DNA of 64,000 nucleotides from Streptococcus sinensis (GTDB lineage Bacteria; Bacillota; Bacilli; Lactobacillales; Streptococcaceae): NCBI RefSeq assembly GCF_000767835.1, contig NZ_JPEN01000029.1, positions 1 to 64,000 of the forward strand, read 5' to 3'. Shown piece by piece: positions 40,917 to 52,164 of this stretch (position 1 is its first letter; each line of letters starts with the position of its first letter). The notes under the pieces were generated by a model. It saw only the letters and a program-made list of their open reading frames with translations, ran no database searches and was not told where the DNA came from. The position numbers and the translations under genes were made by a program.

Positions 40917-41306
40917 ATGGAATACAAATTATTTGACGAATACATTACCCTACAGGCTCTTTTAAAAGAAGTCGGTATCATCCAGAGTGGCGGAGCAATT
41001 AAGTCCTTTTTAGCAGATAATCAGGTCTTTTTTAACGGGGAGTTGGAAAATAGACGAGGTAAAAAGCTTAGAATTGACGATGTCATCTCTCTTCCAACTC
41101 AGCAACTAGAGATTGTTCTGCTTGCGCCAAGTCAAGAGGAAATCCTTGAACATCAAGAAGAACAAGCAGAGAAAAAAAGAGTAGCAGACTTGGTTAAAGC
41201 GATGAATAAGGATTTAAAAAAATCAAAACCAGCTAAAAAAGAACAAAAGACAAGAAAGTCCGAACAGACAGGTAAAAAATCAGCTGTTCGTTTTCCAGGA
41301 ACCTAA
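40917..41306 (+). CDS. yaaA: S4-domain RNA-binding protein YaaA
   Basis: A 129-residue protein. The S4-like domain occupies about residues 8-70 (YITLQALLKEVGIIQSGGAI, FLADNQVFFNGELENRRGKK), and a Lys/Gln/Glu-rich tail follows. Such a gene immediately precedes recF across Firmicutes. It ends four bases before recF. The role is uncertain, with RNA or ribosome binding likely from the S4 domain. Confidence 0.9.
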   Translation: MEYKLFDEYITLQALLKEVGIIQSGGAIKSFLADNQVFFNGELENRRGKKLRIDDVISLPTQQLEIVLLAPSQEEILEHQEEQAEKKRVADLVKAMNKDLKKSKPAKKEQKTRKSEQTGKKSAVRFPGT

Positions 41307-41309
41307 GCC

Positions 41310-42422
41310 ATGTGGTTAAAAACGCTGAAAATCAAAAATTTTCGTAATTACCAGGCTACAGAGATTGATTTTCATCCTGGCCTTAATATCTTTCTGGGAC
41401 AAAATGCACAGGGGAAAACCAATATCCTTGAAGCCATTTATTTTTTAGCTCTCACTCGCAGTCACCGAACCCGAACAGATAAGGATTTGATTCATTTCCA
41501 AGAAAAAAAACTGTTTGTTTCAGGAATAGTTGAAAGACAAGCAGGTAAAATTCCACTTGACATCGAATTGACACCAAAAGGTAGGATAACCAAGATAAAT
41601 CATTTAAAACAAGGGAAATTATCAGATTATATAGGTGCTGTCAACGTTGTCTTGTTTGCTCCAGAAGATTTACAACTCATTAAAGGTGCACCTGCTTTAC
41701 GCCGAAAATTTATTGACATTGAGCTCGGTCAAATCAAGCCCATCTACCTTGCGGACTTATCCAGCTACAATCATGTACTCAAACAACGAAATGCCTATCT
41801 CAAAGCTAATGATAAGATAGATGAAACTTTTCTCTCTGTTTTGGATGAACAGTTGGTTGATTTTGGCTGTCGTGTTATGCAACACCGCTTGGACTTTATT
41901 AAAAAGCTGGAAGAATTTGCTCAGGAAGGCCATAGCGATATCTCCCAAAAAAAAGAGAGATTGACGATCAAGTATCTGTCATCTGTTCCGTTTCCTTCTC
42001 TTGACGAGTTGGAAAATTCCTTCCGAAATTCCTTATTAACAAGTCGGAAACGTGACCTTTTCAAAAAAAATACAGGAGTTGGCCCCCATCGTGATGATAT
42101 CAGCTTTTTCATAAATGAAATGGATGCTAGCTTTGGCAGCCAAGGTCAGCATCGTAGTGTCGTCCTATCGCTCAAATTAGCTGAAATTAAATTAATCGAA
42201 AACCTTACAAAAGAAACCCCTATACTACTTCTTGACGATGTTATGAGTGAACTTGACAACATGCGTCAATTGAAATTACTAGAAACAATTACTCAAAATA
42301 TTCAAACTTTCATTACAACTACCAGCTTAAACCACCTTCAAAACCTACCAAGAGATATTAAAGTCTTTTATATAAGGCAAGGGGTGGTTGAAAAAGTAGA
42401 AAATTCATTATTGACAGATTAG
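41310..42422 (+). CDS. recF: DNA replication and repair protein RecF
   Basis: A 370-residue SMC-like ATPase that loads RecA at gaps. Walker A is GQNAQGKTN (about 30-38), the signature [10 protein letters not shown] is near residue 275, and Walker B is [12 protein letters not shown]. In many bacteria recF lies next to dnaN; here, as in other streptococci, it is about 16 kb away on the other side of the origin. Confidence 0.96.
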   Translation: MWLKTLKIKNFRNYQATEIDFHPGLNIFLGQNAQGKTNILEAIYFLALTRSHRTRTDKDLIHFQEKKLFVSGIVERQAGKIPLDIELTPKGRITKINHLKQGKLSDYIGAVNVVLFAPEDLQLIKGAPALRRKFIDIELGQIKPIYLADLSSYNHVLKQRNAYLKANDKIDETFLSVLDEQLVDFGCRVMQHRLDFIKKLEEFAQEGHSDISQKKERLTIKYLSSVPFPSLDELENSFRNSLLTSRKRDLFKKNTGVGPHRDDISFFINEMDASFGSQGQHRSVVLSLKLAEIKLIENLTKETPILLLDDVMSELDNMRQLKLLETITQNIQTFITTTSLNHLQNLPRDIKVFYIRQGVVEKVENSLLTD

Positions 42423-42487
42423 ACAATCATCTGTAAATTTTGTTTACAACTTTGTAAAACATCATAAATCATATTCTCAGCGACTTA

Positions 42488-42518
42488 AACAGCCTTGTCA
42501 ATCAATGACAAGGCTGTT
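42488..42518. terminator. Bidirectional terminator between recF and guaB
   Basis: AACAGCCTTGTCA (42488-42500) pairs perfectly with TGACAAGGCTGTT (42506-42518), followed by a T-rich stretch. Confidence 0.92.
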
Positions 42519-42531
42519 CTTCTTTATAACT

Positions 42532-44031
<1,500 letters not shown>

Positions 44032-44069
44032 TTATATAATTGAGCAAGGCTCGTCTTTTTATTGTTATT

Positions 44070-44097
44070 ATCATACCATTCTATAGGCATTTGTCAA
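44070..44097 (-). promoter_or_regulatory. guaB promoter
   Basis: On the minus strand TTGACA (44097-44092), a 16-base spacer and TATGAT (44075-44070), 57 bases before the ATG. Confidence 0.8.
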
Positions 44098-44116
44098 TAA
44101 TTATTAAGCAAAAATT

Positions 44117-44154
44117 AAAAACCATGTCTTTTTTAAATAAAAGACGATGGTTTT
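44117..44154 (-). terminator. trpS terminator
   Basis: On the minus strand AAAACCAT and GTCTTTT pair with the AAAAGAC and ATGGTTTTT arms across 44154-44117, followed by AATTTTTG. Confidence 0.75.
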
Positions 44155-44179
44155 GATAGAATGAAGACTTTATTGTTCG

Positions 44180-45205
44180 TTATTTAAAGTAATTAATTCC
44201 CATTGCATCCTTGACTTCTGAAAGAGTTTGGCTAGCTACCTGACGAGCACGATCACTGCCTTCTTTCAGCATATCATAGACTTGTCCCATATCCTTAGCA
44301 AACTCAAGACGACGCTCTCTGATTGGTCCTAATTCCCGCTCTAAAATATCTAAGAGATAACGTTTAGTTTTGACATCTCCCAGACCACCACGTTGGTAGT
44401 GTTCTTTCATAGCCGTGATTTCAGCAGCATCTTCTGGCTGTCCAAAAACATCCAGATAGTGGAAAACCATATTGCCTTCGATTTTTCCTGGATCTTCAAC
44501 CTTTATATGTTCAGGATCTGTATACATACTCATAACTTTTTTCTTGAGAGTATCCAAATCATCGGCAAGATAAATCCCATTGTTCAAAGATTTGGACATT
44601 TTAGCATTGCCATCAAGCCCCGGCAGACGACCCGCTCCTTCATTTTCTGGATAGATTCCTTCTGGCTCAACCAAAACATCACAATGATAAGCATGATTAA
44701 AAGAACGAACAATTTCACGTGTCTGCTCAATCATCGGTTTTTGATCATTTCCCACAGGTACATAGTTGGCCTTAAAAGCTGTAATATCCGCAGCTTGAGA
44801 AATAGGATAAACTAAAAAGCCGGTTGGGATACTTTCACCAAATCCCTTTTGAGCAATTTCTGTCTTGACAGTCGGATTGCGCTCTAATCGGGCTAAAGAA
44901 ACCAAATTCATATAGTACATTGACAGTTCTGCCAACTCTGGAATCTGACTCTGGATAAAAATGGTCACTTTTTTAGGATCTAATCCAGCTGCCAGATAGT
45001 CCAAGGCTACATTTCCAATGGATTCTACAATCGTCTGCGGATCTTTTGCATGGTCTGTCAGAGCTTGCTGATCAGCCAGAAAAACAAACATATCATACTT
45101 GCCTTGATCCTGTAGAAGAACGCGATTGCGTAAACTTCCTACATAATGACCAATATGTAATTTTCCAGTTGGACGGTCTCCAGTTAAAATAATCGGTTTT
45201 GTCAT
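44180..45205 (-). CDS. trpS: Tryptophan--tRNA ligase
   Basis: A 341-residue class I synthetase with [12 protein letters not shown] (HIGH motif) and AKMSKSLNN (KMSKS motif). An extended -10 TGATATAAT (about 45242-45234, minus) lies close to the start, leaving a leader too short for a T-box. Confidence 0.97.
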   Translation of the reverse strand: MTKPIILTGDRPTGKLHIGHYVGSLRNRVLLQDQGKYDMFVFLADQQALTDHAKDPQTIVESIGNVALDYLAAGLDPKKVTIFIQSQIPELAELSMYYMNLVSLARLERNPTVKTEIAQKGFGESIPTGFLVYPISQAADITAFKANYVPVGNDQKPMIEQTREIVRSFNHAYHCDVLVEPEGIYPENEGAGRLPGLDGNAKMSKSLNNGIYLADDLDTLKKKVMSMYTDPEHIKVEDPGKIEGNMVFHYLDVFGQPEDAAEITAMKEHYQRGGLGDVKTKRYLLDILERELGPIRERRLEFAKDMGQVYDMLKEGSDRARQVASQTLSEVKDAMGINYFK

Positions 45206-45445
45206 TTGCTGCTCCTAAATTTGTATTGTTTTCATTATATCATTTTCAAAGAGAATGCGGAAGAAGATAGCAGAAAAATCAGAGTTCTCATTTAAAATGA
45301 ATAACTAATTGACAATAGGTTTACAATAATTTTACAGACTTATTATAACTTTCACTTTCAAATATGATATTTTATCTCATAATAATTTGAAAAAAGAAGA
45401 ATTTTCTAGTAAAATGAAAGAGATTATATATATAGGAGAAAATCA

Positions 45446-47068
45446 TTGCTTACAGTATCTGATGTATCACTACGTTTCAGTGATAGAAAATTATTTGATG
45501 ACGTAAATATTAAATTTACAGAAGGAAACACCTATGGCCTGATTGGGGCAAATGGTGCGGGTAAATCTACTTTCTTGAAAATTTTAGCTGGGGATATTGA
45601 GCCAACAACAGGCCATATTTCTTTAGGTCCAGATGAGCGGCTTTCTGTCTTGCGTCAAAATCACTTTGACTATGAGGAAGAGCGAGCTATTGATGTTGTG
45701 ATTATGGGAAATGAGCATCTCTACAACATCATGAAAGAAAAAGATGCTATTTATATGAAGCCTGATTTTTCTGATGAAGATGGTGTACATGCGGCCGAGC
45801 TTGAGGGAGAGTTTGCTGAGTTGGGTGGCTGGGAAGCTGAAAGCGAAGCTTCTCAATTGCTACAAAACCTCAACATTCCAGAAGACTTGCATTACCAAAA
45901 TATGAGTGAATTGACGAACGGCGACAAGGTCAAGGTCCTTCTTGCTAAGGCTCTTTTTGGCAAACCAGATGTATTGCTTTTAGATGAACCTACGAATGGT
46001 TTGGATATTCAATCCATTACTTGGCTGGAAGATTTCCTGATTGATTTTGAAAATACAGTCATTGTTGTATCTCATGACCGTCACTTCTTAAATAAAGTTT
46101 GTACCCACATGGCCGACCTTGATTTTGGTAAGATCAAACTTTATGTCGGAAATTATGATTTCTGGAAAGAATCAAGTGAATTGGCAGCTAAGTTGCTCGC
46201 TGACCGAAATGCTAAGGCGGAAGAAAAAATTAAGCAATTGCAAGAGTTTGTTGCTCGCTTCTCAGCCAATGCTTCCAAGTCCAAACAGGCAACTTCTCGT
46301 AAAAAGATGTTGGATAAGATTGAATTGGAAGAAATTGTTCCATCAAGTCGGAAATATCCATTTATCAGCTTTAAAGCGGAGCGTGAAATCGGGAACGATC
46401 TCTTGACAGTAGAAAATCTTTCTGTCAAGATTGACGGCGAGACTATTCTTGACAATATCAGCTTTATCCTGCGTCCTGGCGATAAGACAGCTTTGATTGG
46501 ACAAAATGATATCCAGACAACTGCCTTGATTCGTGCCTTGATGGGAGATATTGACTATGAAGGAACTGTCAAGTGGGGCGTTACAACCAGTCGTTCTTAT
46601 TTGCCAAAAGATAATTCTCGTGACTTTGCGGGTGGTGAATCTATTCTTGATTGGCTCCGTCAATTTGCTAGCAAGGAAGAAGATGATAACACCTTCCTTC
46701 GAGGTTTCTTGGGTCGGATGCTTTTCTCTGGCGATGAAGTTAACAAGTCTGTCAACGTCTTGTCAGGTGGAGAAAAAGTTCGCGTCATGCTATCTAAGCT
46801 CATGCTTCTCAAGTCAAATGTTTTGATTTTAGACGATCCAACCAACCACTTGGACCTAGAATCTATTTCCAGTCTCAATGATGGCCTCAAAAATTTCAAA
46901 GAATCTATTATTTTCGCCAGCCATGACCACGAATTTATTCAAACATTGGCTAATCATATCATTGTTTTATCAAAAAACGGTGTTATTGACCGCATTGACG
47001 AAACCTATGACGAATTTTTGGAAAATCAAGAAGTTCAAGCAAAAGTTAAAGAACTTTGGAAAGATTAA
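45446..47068 (+). CDS. ABC-F family ATPase (YbiT/YkpA-type ribosome-associated factor)
   Basis: A 540-residue protein with two ATPase domains and no membrane segment, the ABC-F arrangement. The first domain has Walker A GANGAGKST and LLLDEPTNGLD; the second has GQNDIQTTALIR in the Walker A position, which lacks the usual GKS/T, and LILDDPTNHLD. The start codon is TTG at 45446 with ATAGGAG ahead. ABC-F proteins act on stalled ribosomes. The degenerate second P-loop is a family trait of this subgroup rather than damage. Confidence 0.9.
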   Translation: MLTVSDVSLRFSDRKLFDDVNIKFTEGNTYGLIGANGAGKSTFLKILAGDIEPTTGHISLGPDERLSVLRQNHFDYEEERAIDVVIMGNEHLYNIMKEKDAIYMKPDFSDEDGVHAAELEGEFAELGGWEAESEASQLLQNLNIPEDLHYQNMSELTNGDKVKVLLAKALFGKPDVLLLDEPTNGLDIQSITWLEDFLIDFENTVIVVSHDRHFLNKVCTHMADLDFGKIKLYVGNYDFWKESSELAAKLLADRNAKAEEKIKQLQEFVARFSANASKSKQATSRKKMLDKIELEEIVPSSRKYPFISFKAEREIGNDLLTVENLSVKIDGETILDNISFILRPGDKTALIGQNDIQTTALIRALMGDIDYEGTVKWGVTTSRSYLPKDNSRDFAGGESILDWLRQFASKEEDDNTFLRGFLGRMLFSGDEVNKSVNVLSGGEKVRVMLSKLMLLKSNVLILDDPTNHLDLESISSLNDGLKNFKESIIFASHDHEFIQTLANHIIVLSKNGVIDRIDETYDEFLENQEVQAKVKELWKD

Positions 47069-47143
47069 TAAGTTGTCAACTTTAGTTGACATAAGTTTAC
47101 AGGGGCATGAAACAACGTTTCGGCCTCTTTCTCTATAAGAAAC

Positions 47144-49723
47144 ATGGACAAAATCATATATTTTTTAAAGAAAAATTGGATATATTTCGCTTCTTTCTTC
47201 TTGCCTTTTCTCATCATGTGTTTTGTTTATATGAGTCAAGGAATTTACTGGGGAAGCGATACTTCACCTTTACTTGGAGACGGCTTCCATCAGTATGTCG
47301 TATTTGATACGACATTGAGGAATATCCTTCATGGAACGGATAGTCTTTTTTACACATTTTCAAGTGGATTAGGACAAAATTTTTATGCTTTATCTAGCTA
47401 TTATCTAGGAAGTTTTCTTTCACCCTTCCTTTACTTTTTTAATTTAAAATCAATGCCAGATGCAGTCTACTTGTTTACACTTATTAAATTTGGCTTGATA
47501 GGATTGACAACATTCATTAGTATCAAAGGGATCTTTAAAAAGATTCCAGATACACTGATTTTGATTCTGTCAACTTCATTTGCCTTGATGAGTTTCTCAG
47601 TCAGTCAACTAGAAATTAAAACTTGGTTAGATGTATTTATTTTAGTCCCTCTCATTATATTAGGTTTACACAAGTTGATGAATGGACAAGGGAGAGTTTT
47701 ATACTTTACAAGCTTGTCAATTCTCTTTATCCAAAACTATTATTTTGGTTACATGATGGCCTTATTTTTAGTACTTTGGTATCTAGTACAGCTTTCCTGG
47801 AACTTCAAGGCAAGGCTTAAGTCTGTCCCTGATTTTTGTATTGTTTCAGTATTGTCAGGCCTCACTAGTCTGATTATGATTTTGCCAACCTATTTAGATC
47901 TAAGTTCACATGGCGAAAAATTGACAAAGGTTGAAAGCTTGCTCACTGAAAAAAGTTGGTATTTGGATATTTTTGCGAAGAATTTTATAGGAAGTTTTGA
48001 TACAACAAAGTACGGATCTATTCCTATGATTTACGTTGGAATTTTCCCTCTCATTTTGAGTATCATATTTTTTACTTTAAAAAGTATCAAGTTTCACGTG
48101 AAACTTTCCTATCTTTTTCTAATTGTCATTTTTATAGCAAGTTTCCGGCTACAGTATTTAGATTTGCTTTGGCAAGGAATGCATGCTCCCAATATGTTTC
48201 TTCATCGTTATTCTTGGCTCTTTTCTCTTTTTATCATTTTGATAGCTGCAGAAACTCTCAATCGTTTAGATGAAATTAAATGGAAACAAGCATTTGTTGG
48301 CTTTATTGTTATATTTTCAGGCTTTCTAGCTACACTATTCTACAGTCAACATTATGATTTTCTTGGTCCAGAAAACTATATTTTAACCTTAGAATTTTTC
48401 TTATCCTATCTCTTGATAACTTTCGCTTTTACTCGTTCTCATATTCGGCAAAGTATATTTACTTTATCTTTACTATTTTTTGTTGTTTTTGAACTTTCTC
48501 TAAATTCCTATTATCAAGTTAATGGAATTGCTAAGGAATGGGTATTCGCTAGTCGTTCATCTTATTCGAAAAAAATGAATGAGATTGACAAGTTGGTCAA
48601 ATATAGCAAGGAAAAAAATAAGGATTTCTTTCGAACAGAGAGACTTGATCCTCAAACGGGAAATGACAGTATGAAATTCAACTACAACGGAATTTCTCAA
48701 TTTTCGTCTGTCAGAAATACACAGGCTAGTTCGACTCTAGATAAATTAGGTTTTAAATCAGCGGGAACCAATCTCAATCTTCGTTATCAAAATAATAGTA
48801 TTTTAATGGATAGTCTCTTTGCTGTAAAGTACAATTTGTCAGAGACATCCCCACAGAAATTTGGTTTTTCTGCTGAGAATACTGAAAATTCAATGACCCT
48901 CTATGAAAATAAGTATGCTTTGGGGTTAGCTTTCTTGACAAATGATGTTTACAAGAATGTCAAGTTTACAAATTTGACACTTGATAATCAGACAACTTTT
49001 TTAAATCAATTGTCAGGATTTGATTTAAAATATTATCAGAGATTATCAGCAATACCTAAAAATGAAAATCTAGAAATTAAAGATAATAAAATTTCTGCTA
49101 CTATTGATAAAAATAATGATGCAACATATGCTAGTGTTGATTACTCAATCGAGGTGTCTTCTGATAGTCAAGTTTATGTCAATCTTCCAGATATCCAATT
49201 TTCAAATGACGAACAAACAGATGTTGACATTACCGTAAATAATGTGACAACCCGTTACTCAACAAATAATGTTTTTCCTTTTTTTAATATTGGCTACTTC
49301 AATCAGGCTCAAACCATCTCTGTACGATTCACTTTTCCACAAAATTCTACTATTTCTTTTAACAGTCCAGAATTCTTTGCTGTCAATGTTGAACAATATA
49401 AAAAGGTTTTTGAGAACTTAAAAGCACAACCTGTTACTGTAAAAAATAATTTGAATACTGTTTCAGCTCATTATCAGGCTAATAAAGATACTTCTTTATT
49501 TTTCACCATTCCATATGATAAAGGATGGACAGCTAAGTTAAACGGGAAACCAGTTAACTTACAGCAAGCTCAAAATGGTTTTATGAAAATTGATATTCCA
49601 AAAGGAAAAGGACAAGCTACACTAACCTTTATACCTTGCGGCTTGAAAGAAGGTTGTATAGCTTCCCTGTCAGGTATTTCACTCTTTCTTCTTTATCAAC
49701 GCGTCAGAAAAAAGCATTCGTAA
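47144..49723 (+). CDS. YfhO-family membrane protein, probable lipoteichoic acid glycosyltransferase
   Basis: An 859-residue protein. About twelve membrane segments in the first 450 residues resemble a GT-C glycosyltransferase, with conserved TSPLLGDGFHQY and GLGQNFYALSSYYL near the N terminus. A large extracytoplasmic part follows (about 460-835), then a last membrane segment. The Bacillus relative adds GlcNAc to lipoteichoic acid. The start is the ATG at 47144; the region before it holds a hairpin near 47101-47135. It contains a parS-type palindrome (48090-48105). Confidence 0.85.
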   Translation: MDKIIYFLKKNWIYFASFFLPFLIMCFVYMSQGIYWGSDTSPLLGDGFHQYVVFDTTLRNILHGTDSLFYTFSSGLGQNFYALSSYYLGSFLSPFLYFFNLKSMPDAVYLFTLIKFGLIGLTTFISIKGIFKKIPDTLILILSTSFALMSFSVSQLEIKTWLDVFILVPLIILGLHKLMNGQGRVLYFTSLSILFIQNYYFGYMMALFLVLWYLVQLSWNFKARLKSVPDFCIVSVLSGLTSLIMILPTYLDLSSHGEKLTKVESLLTEKSWYLDIFAKNFIGSFDTTKYGSIPMIYVGIFPLILSIIFFTLKSIKFHVKLSYLFLIVIFIASFRLQYLDLLWQGMHAPNMFLHRYSWLFSLFIILIAAETLNRLDEIKWKQAFVGFIVIFSGFLATLFYSQHYDFLGPENYILTLEFFLSYLLITFAFTRSHIRQSIFTLSLLFFVVFELSLNSYYQVNGIAKEWVFASRSSYSKKMNEIDKLVKYSKEKNKDFFRTERLDPQTGNDSMKFNYNGISQFSSVRNTQASSTLDKLGFKSAGTNLNLRYQNNSILMDSLFAVKYNLSETSPQKFGFSAENTENSMTLYENKYALGLAFLTNDVYKNVKFTNLTLDNQTTFLNQLSGFDLKYYQRLSAIPKNENLEIKDNKISATIDKNNDATYASVDYSIEVSSDSQVYVNLPDIQFSNDEQTDVDITVNNVTTRYSTNNVFPFFNIGYFNQAQTISVRFTFPQNSTISFNSPEFFAVNVEQYKKVFENLKAQPVTVKNNLNTVSAHYQANKDTSLFFTIPYDKGWTAKLNGKPVNLQQAQNGFMKIDIPKGKGQATLTFIPCGLKEGCIASLSGISLFLLYQRVRKKHS
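48090..48105. promoter_or_regulatory. parS-like site within the yfhO-type gene
   Basis: AGTTTCACGTGAAACT contains the 14-base parS core and matches the consensus at 14 of 16 positions, about 10 kb from oriC. Confidence 0.8.
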
Positions 49724-49859
49724 TACTAAAAAAGCGAGAATAAACTTGTAATGCAAAAAAAAAAGTTAGACAAATAATTTAAGTAAAGGATTTAGTTCTG
49801 TATTGGACAGGACTAAATCCCTTTAGTTTGACTTTAATTCATTTGTTGTTGTAGTAATC

Positions 49860-50480
49860 AATGTAGTCTATAATGGCTTTTTTAAGGTCTTATAATGACC
49901 TAAACTCATGTTCAAAGCCATAAAACATCTCTGATTTTTAAATGCCAAAGAAGGATTCTATCATGCCATTATCTGGATTTTTCCACTTTCGTGACATTGA
50001 AGGCTTAATGCCTTTGAACTGCAGAAACTGATGATAAGATGCGTGTTGATACTGCCAACCTTGGCTACTGTGTAGAATGGTATGTTCATATTGTTTATCT
50101 GTAAATGCCTGTTCTAACATTGTTTTCACCTGCTCTAAGTTAGGCGAACAAGAAAGATTATAAGCTGTAATTTCACGTTATATCCGTCAAGAATAGGGGC
50201 TAAATAGAGCCTCCCTTTAACATGTGGCAAAGAAAATTCACAGTTACATCTGTATAACATTTTTCATATGGTTTAGATCCTTTAAACTGGCGTTGTATGA
50301 GATGTTCAGCTTTCTTAGCAATCTCCCCCTTATAAAAAGAGTACTTCCGTTTACGACGAATACGAGTGCTTAGACCCATAAATTTCATCAAACGTTGAAC
50401 CTTTTTGTGATTAACCGGAAATCTACGATTCTTTAGTTCTAAATGGATGCGACGATAATTGCTTGAATTTCTTCTTTAAG
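49860..50480 (-). pseudogene. Remnant of IS3 transposase orfB
   Basis: Fragments of the integrase-like transposase survive in several frames: a segment at 49938-50129 with WQYQHASYHQFL and KNPDNGMIESFFGI, and one at 50200-50391 with KCYTDVT. These match the rve-type catalytic region with its Asp and Glu areas, but stops and shifts separate them. The ends given are approximate. Confidence 0.8.
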
Positions 50481-50564
50481 CTCTTTATCAAGTTGTTTCA
50501 GCTGATAATCATCAGTTGAACGAGGTAAGCCAGCCGTTTCAAGAAGGAAATCTAGTCGAAATCC

Positions 50565-51087
50565 TCCTGATACCATTTCTCTAACTGTCTCTGTCTTTCG
50601 TGTCGTAAGGCTTCTTCCTTGGCTTCAAGCTCTCTTAATTTTTTTAGGTAAGTTACTTCAGTACGAAAGCGTTCATTCTCTTCTTGAAGGACTCTAGTTT
50701 AGTCATTTGTTTCCAGTTTTTCTTTGGCTTGCATCCCATTTTAGACGCTCTCCCTCTGTTTTCTCAATAATAGTAGACCCATTTTTCTTGTATTTTACGA
50801 GCCAATTAGGAAGCATTCCACGATTTGGAAGAACATAGTCGAGGGATACACTTTCTTGAGGACAACTTTCAAGTAAGAGTTTATCAATCATTTCTTGTTT
50901 TAATTCAGGGGAATACTAAAAATTTTTCCCTTTCTTAACACTCTCTAATCCAAAACGATTGATTAACTTAAACAAGTATCTAAAGATTAGAAATATTTCC
51001 CCCTTATCTATTTGAAAGTTGCCTGTAGCTATATCCTTGTTTTCTGAGTTCATAGATCTGAACTTTATTCTCATAAGTTAAGACATA
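50565..51087 (-). pseudogene. Remnant of IS3 transposase orfA
   Basis: The segment at 50703-50891 reads MIDKLLLESCPQESVSLDYV, LPNRGMLPNWLVKYKKNGS and ERLKWDASQ, the helix-turn-helix-type first frame of this IS group. Upstream, recognisable pieces such as NRFGLESVKKGKN (near 50950) are in another frame and separated by a stop. An ATG at about 51088 is followed by an early stop. Boundaries are approximate. Confidence 0.75.
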
Positions 51088-51093
51088 ACAAAA

Positions 51094-51134
51094 CACCCCA
51101 AAAGTTAGATTTTTGCTGTCTAACTTTTGGGGTG
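51094..51134. terminator. Insulating hairpin in the IS left end
   Basis: CACCCCAAAAGTTAGA (51094-51109) pairs perfectly with the 16-base arm at 51119-51134. On the minus strand it is followed by TTTTG. It lies between the tRNA genes and the remnant transposase. Confidence 0.75.
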
Positions 51135-51173
51135 CGGTTCAACATCTCGCTTTTTAAATACAATCTCTATAAA

Positions 51174-51197
51174 ATAAAAAGCACTTATAAAGTGCTT
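51174..51197 (-). terminator. Terminator of the comE-tRNA transcript
   Basis: On the minus strand AAGCACTT (51197-51190) pairs with AAGTGCTT (51186-51179), followed by TTTATTTT, just after the tRNA-Asn gene. Confidence 0.82.
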
Positions 51198-51202
51198 ACT
51201 AG

Positions 51203-51276
51203 CTCCGCCAGTAGGACTCGAACCTACGACATCATGATTAACAGTCATGCGCTACTACCAACTGAGCTATGGCGGA
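51203..51276 (-). tRNA. tRNA-Asn (GUU)
   Basis: A 74-base cloverleaf with acceptor TCCGCCA/TGGCGGA, D arm AGCTCAGTTGGTAG, anticodon loop CTGTTAATC (GTT) and T arm GGTTCGAGTCC. No CCA is encoded. Confidence 0.97.
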
Positions 51277-51281
51277 AAATA

Positions 51282-51353
51282 TAGTCCGTACGGGATTCGA
51301 ACCCGTGTTACCGCCGTGAAAAGGCGGTGTCTTAACCCCTTGACCAACGGACC
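51282..51353 (-). tRNA. tRNA-Glu (UUC)
   Basis: A 72-base cloverleaf with acceptor GGTCCGT/ACGGACT, anticodon loop CTTTTCACG (TTC) and T arm GGTTCGAATCC. It is five bases upstream of tRNA-Asn in the same transcript direction, after comE. Confidence 0.97.
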
Positions 51354-51411
51354 ATTGATATGTTCTTTTTCAGAACATATTCTATTATATCAGCTTTTTA
51401 TCCTTTGTCAA

Positions 51412-52164
51412 CTATTTTTTTGATTTATTTTTTAAAATTTCTTTTAAATATTTAATTCTTAGACGAGAAACTGGACAGCGATGGCCTTCATAAAACACAA
51501 TTTCTTTTGTTTTCTTATCATAATCACGAATATTATCAATATTTGCTAAAAAAGATTTATGAGAAGAAAAGAAACGTTTGGTTTTCTCATCCTGCTCCTG
51601 AACACTGGAAATGGTTCCATAAAATTCTTTGATAAAATTTTTTCCAACAATCCGCAGTTTATGAGAAGAGCCCGAAGTTTCAATATATAAAATATCATTA
51701 AATGGTACGCGCACGTCATTCCCACGATAACTATATTCAAAGTAGTCAACCATGTTGGTATTTGCAATCAAAGTATTTTTCGTATAAATAATACAGTCTT
51801 TTATACGTTTTTTAAAGGAAGTATCATTTATATCTTTATCAATAAAATCGAGAGCGGATACCTTATATTTAAACGTCATAGTAGCAAACTCTGATTTTGA
51901 GGTTACAAAGACGATGATTGCATATGGGTTGTGATGACGAATAAAGCGAGCAACCTCCAATCCTTTTGTTTCTTCCCCTTTAATATCTATATCCAGAAAA
52001 TAAATCTGATTTACATCCTCATTCTCAACATATTCTTTAAATTCTTGAATTTTTCCTGTAATTTTTACTTGGATATCTAGCCCCATTTCATCAGCAATTT
52101 CTGCTAATATTGTCTCCATACGGACCTGATGGGATAATGTATCTTCTAACGCTAAAATTCTCAT
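51412..52164 (-). CDS. comE: Competence response regulator ComE
   Basis: A 250-residue response regulator. The receiver domain (about 1-120) has its phospho-acceptor Asp58 in YFLDIDIKG and a Lys in FIDKD. The LytTR DNA-binding domain follows (about 140-245: PFNDILYIETSGSSHKLR, FFSSHKSFLANIDNI). It binds direct repeats in the comC and comAB promoters. Its start overlaps the comD stop by 4 bases. The gene looks complete although comD is interrupted. Confidence 0.96.
   Translation of the reverse strand: MRILALEDTLSHQVRMETILAEIADEMGLDIQVKITGKIQEFKEYVENEDVNQIYFLDIDIKGEETKGLEVARFIRHHNPYAIIVFVTSKSEFATMTFKYKVSALDFIDKDINDTSFKKRIKDCIIYTKNTLIANTNMVDYFEYSYRGNDVRVPFNDILYIETSGSSHKLRIVGKNFIKEFYGTISSVQEQDEKTKRFFSSHKSFLANIDNIRDYDKKTKEIVFYEGHRCPVSRLRIKYLKEILKNKSKK

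Larger units (their letters stand above)
49747..51141 (-). mobile_element. Decayed IS3-family (IS150-group-like) insertion sequence
   Basis: The element is about 1.4 kb. Its tips are inverted repeats: one at 51117-51141 (minus-strand TGAACCGCACCCC) and a degraded partner at 49747-49772 ending AGTTAGACA. Both transposase frames are broken by stops and frameshifts. The short flanking bases do not match (ACT and ACA), so no target duplication is evident. The same tip occurs at the very start of the window. It separates the yfhO-type gene from the tRNA-comE block. Confidence 0.88.

Noticed and set aside
45206-45445. A T-box riboswitch before trpS
   Set aside because: The promoter lies too close to the ATG to leave room for a T-box, and no T-box sequence is present.
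45446-47068. Degenerate second Walker A of the ABC-F protein as a loss of function
   Set aside because: The GQNDIQTTALIR form appears to be a feature of this subgroup rather than a mutation, so it was not reported as a finding.
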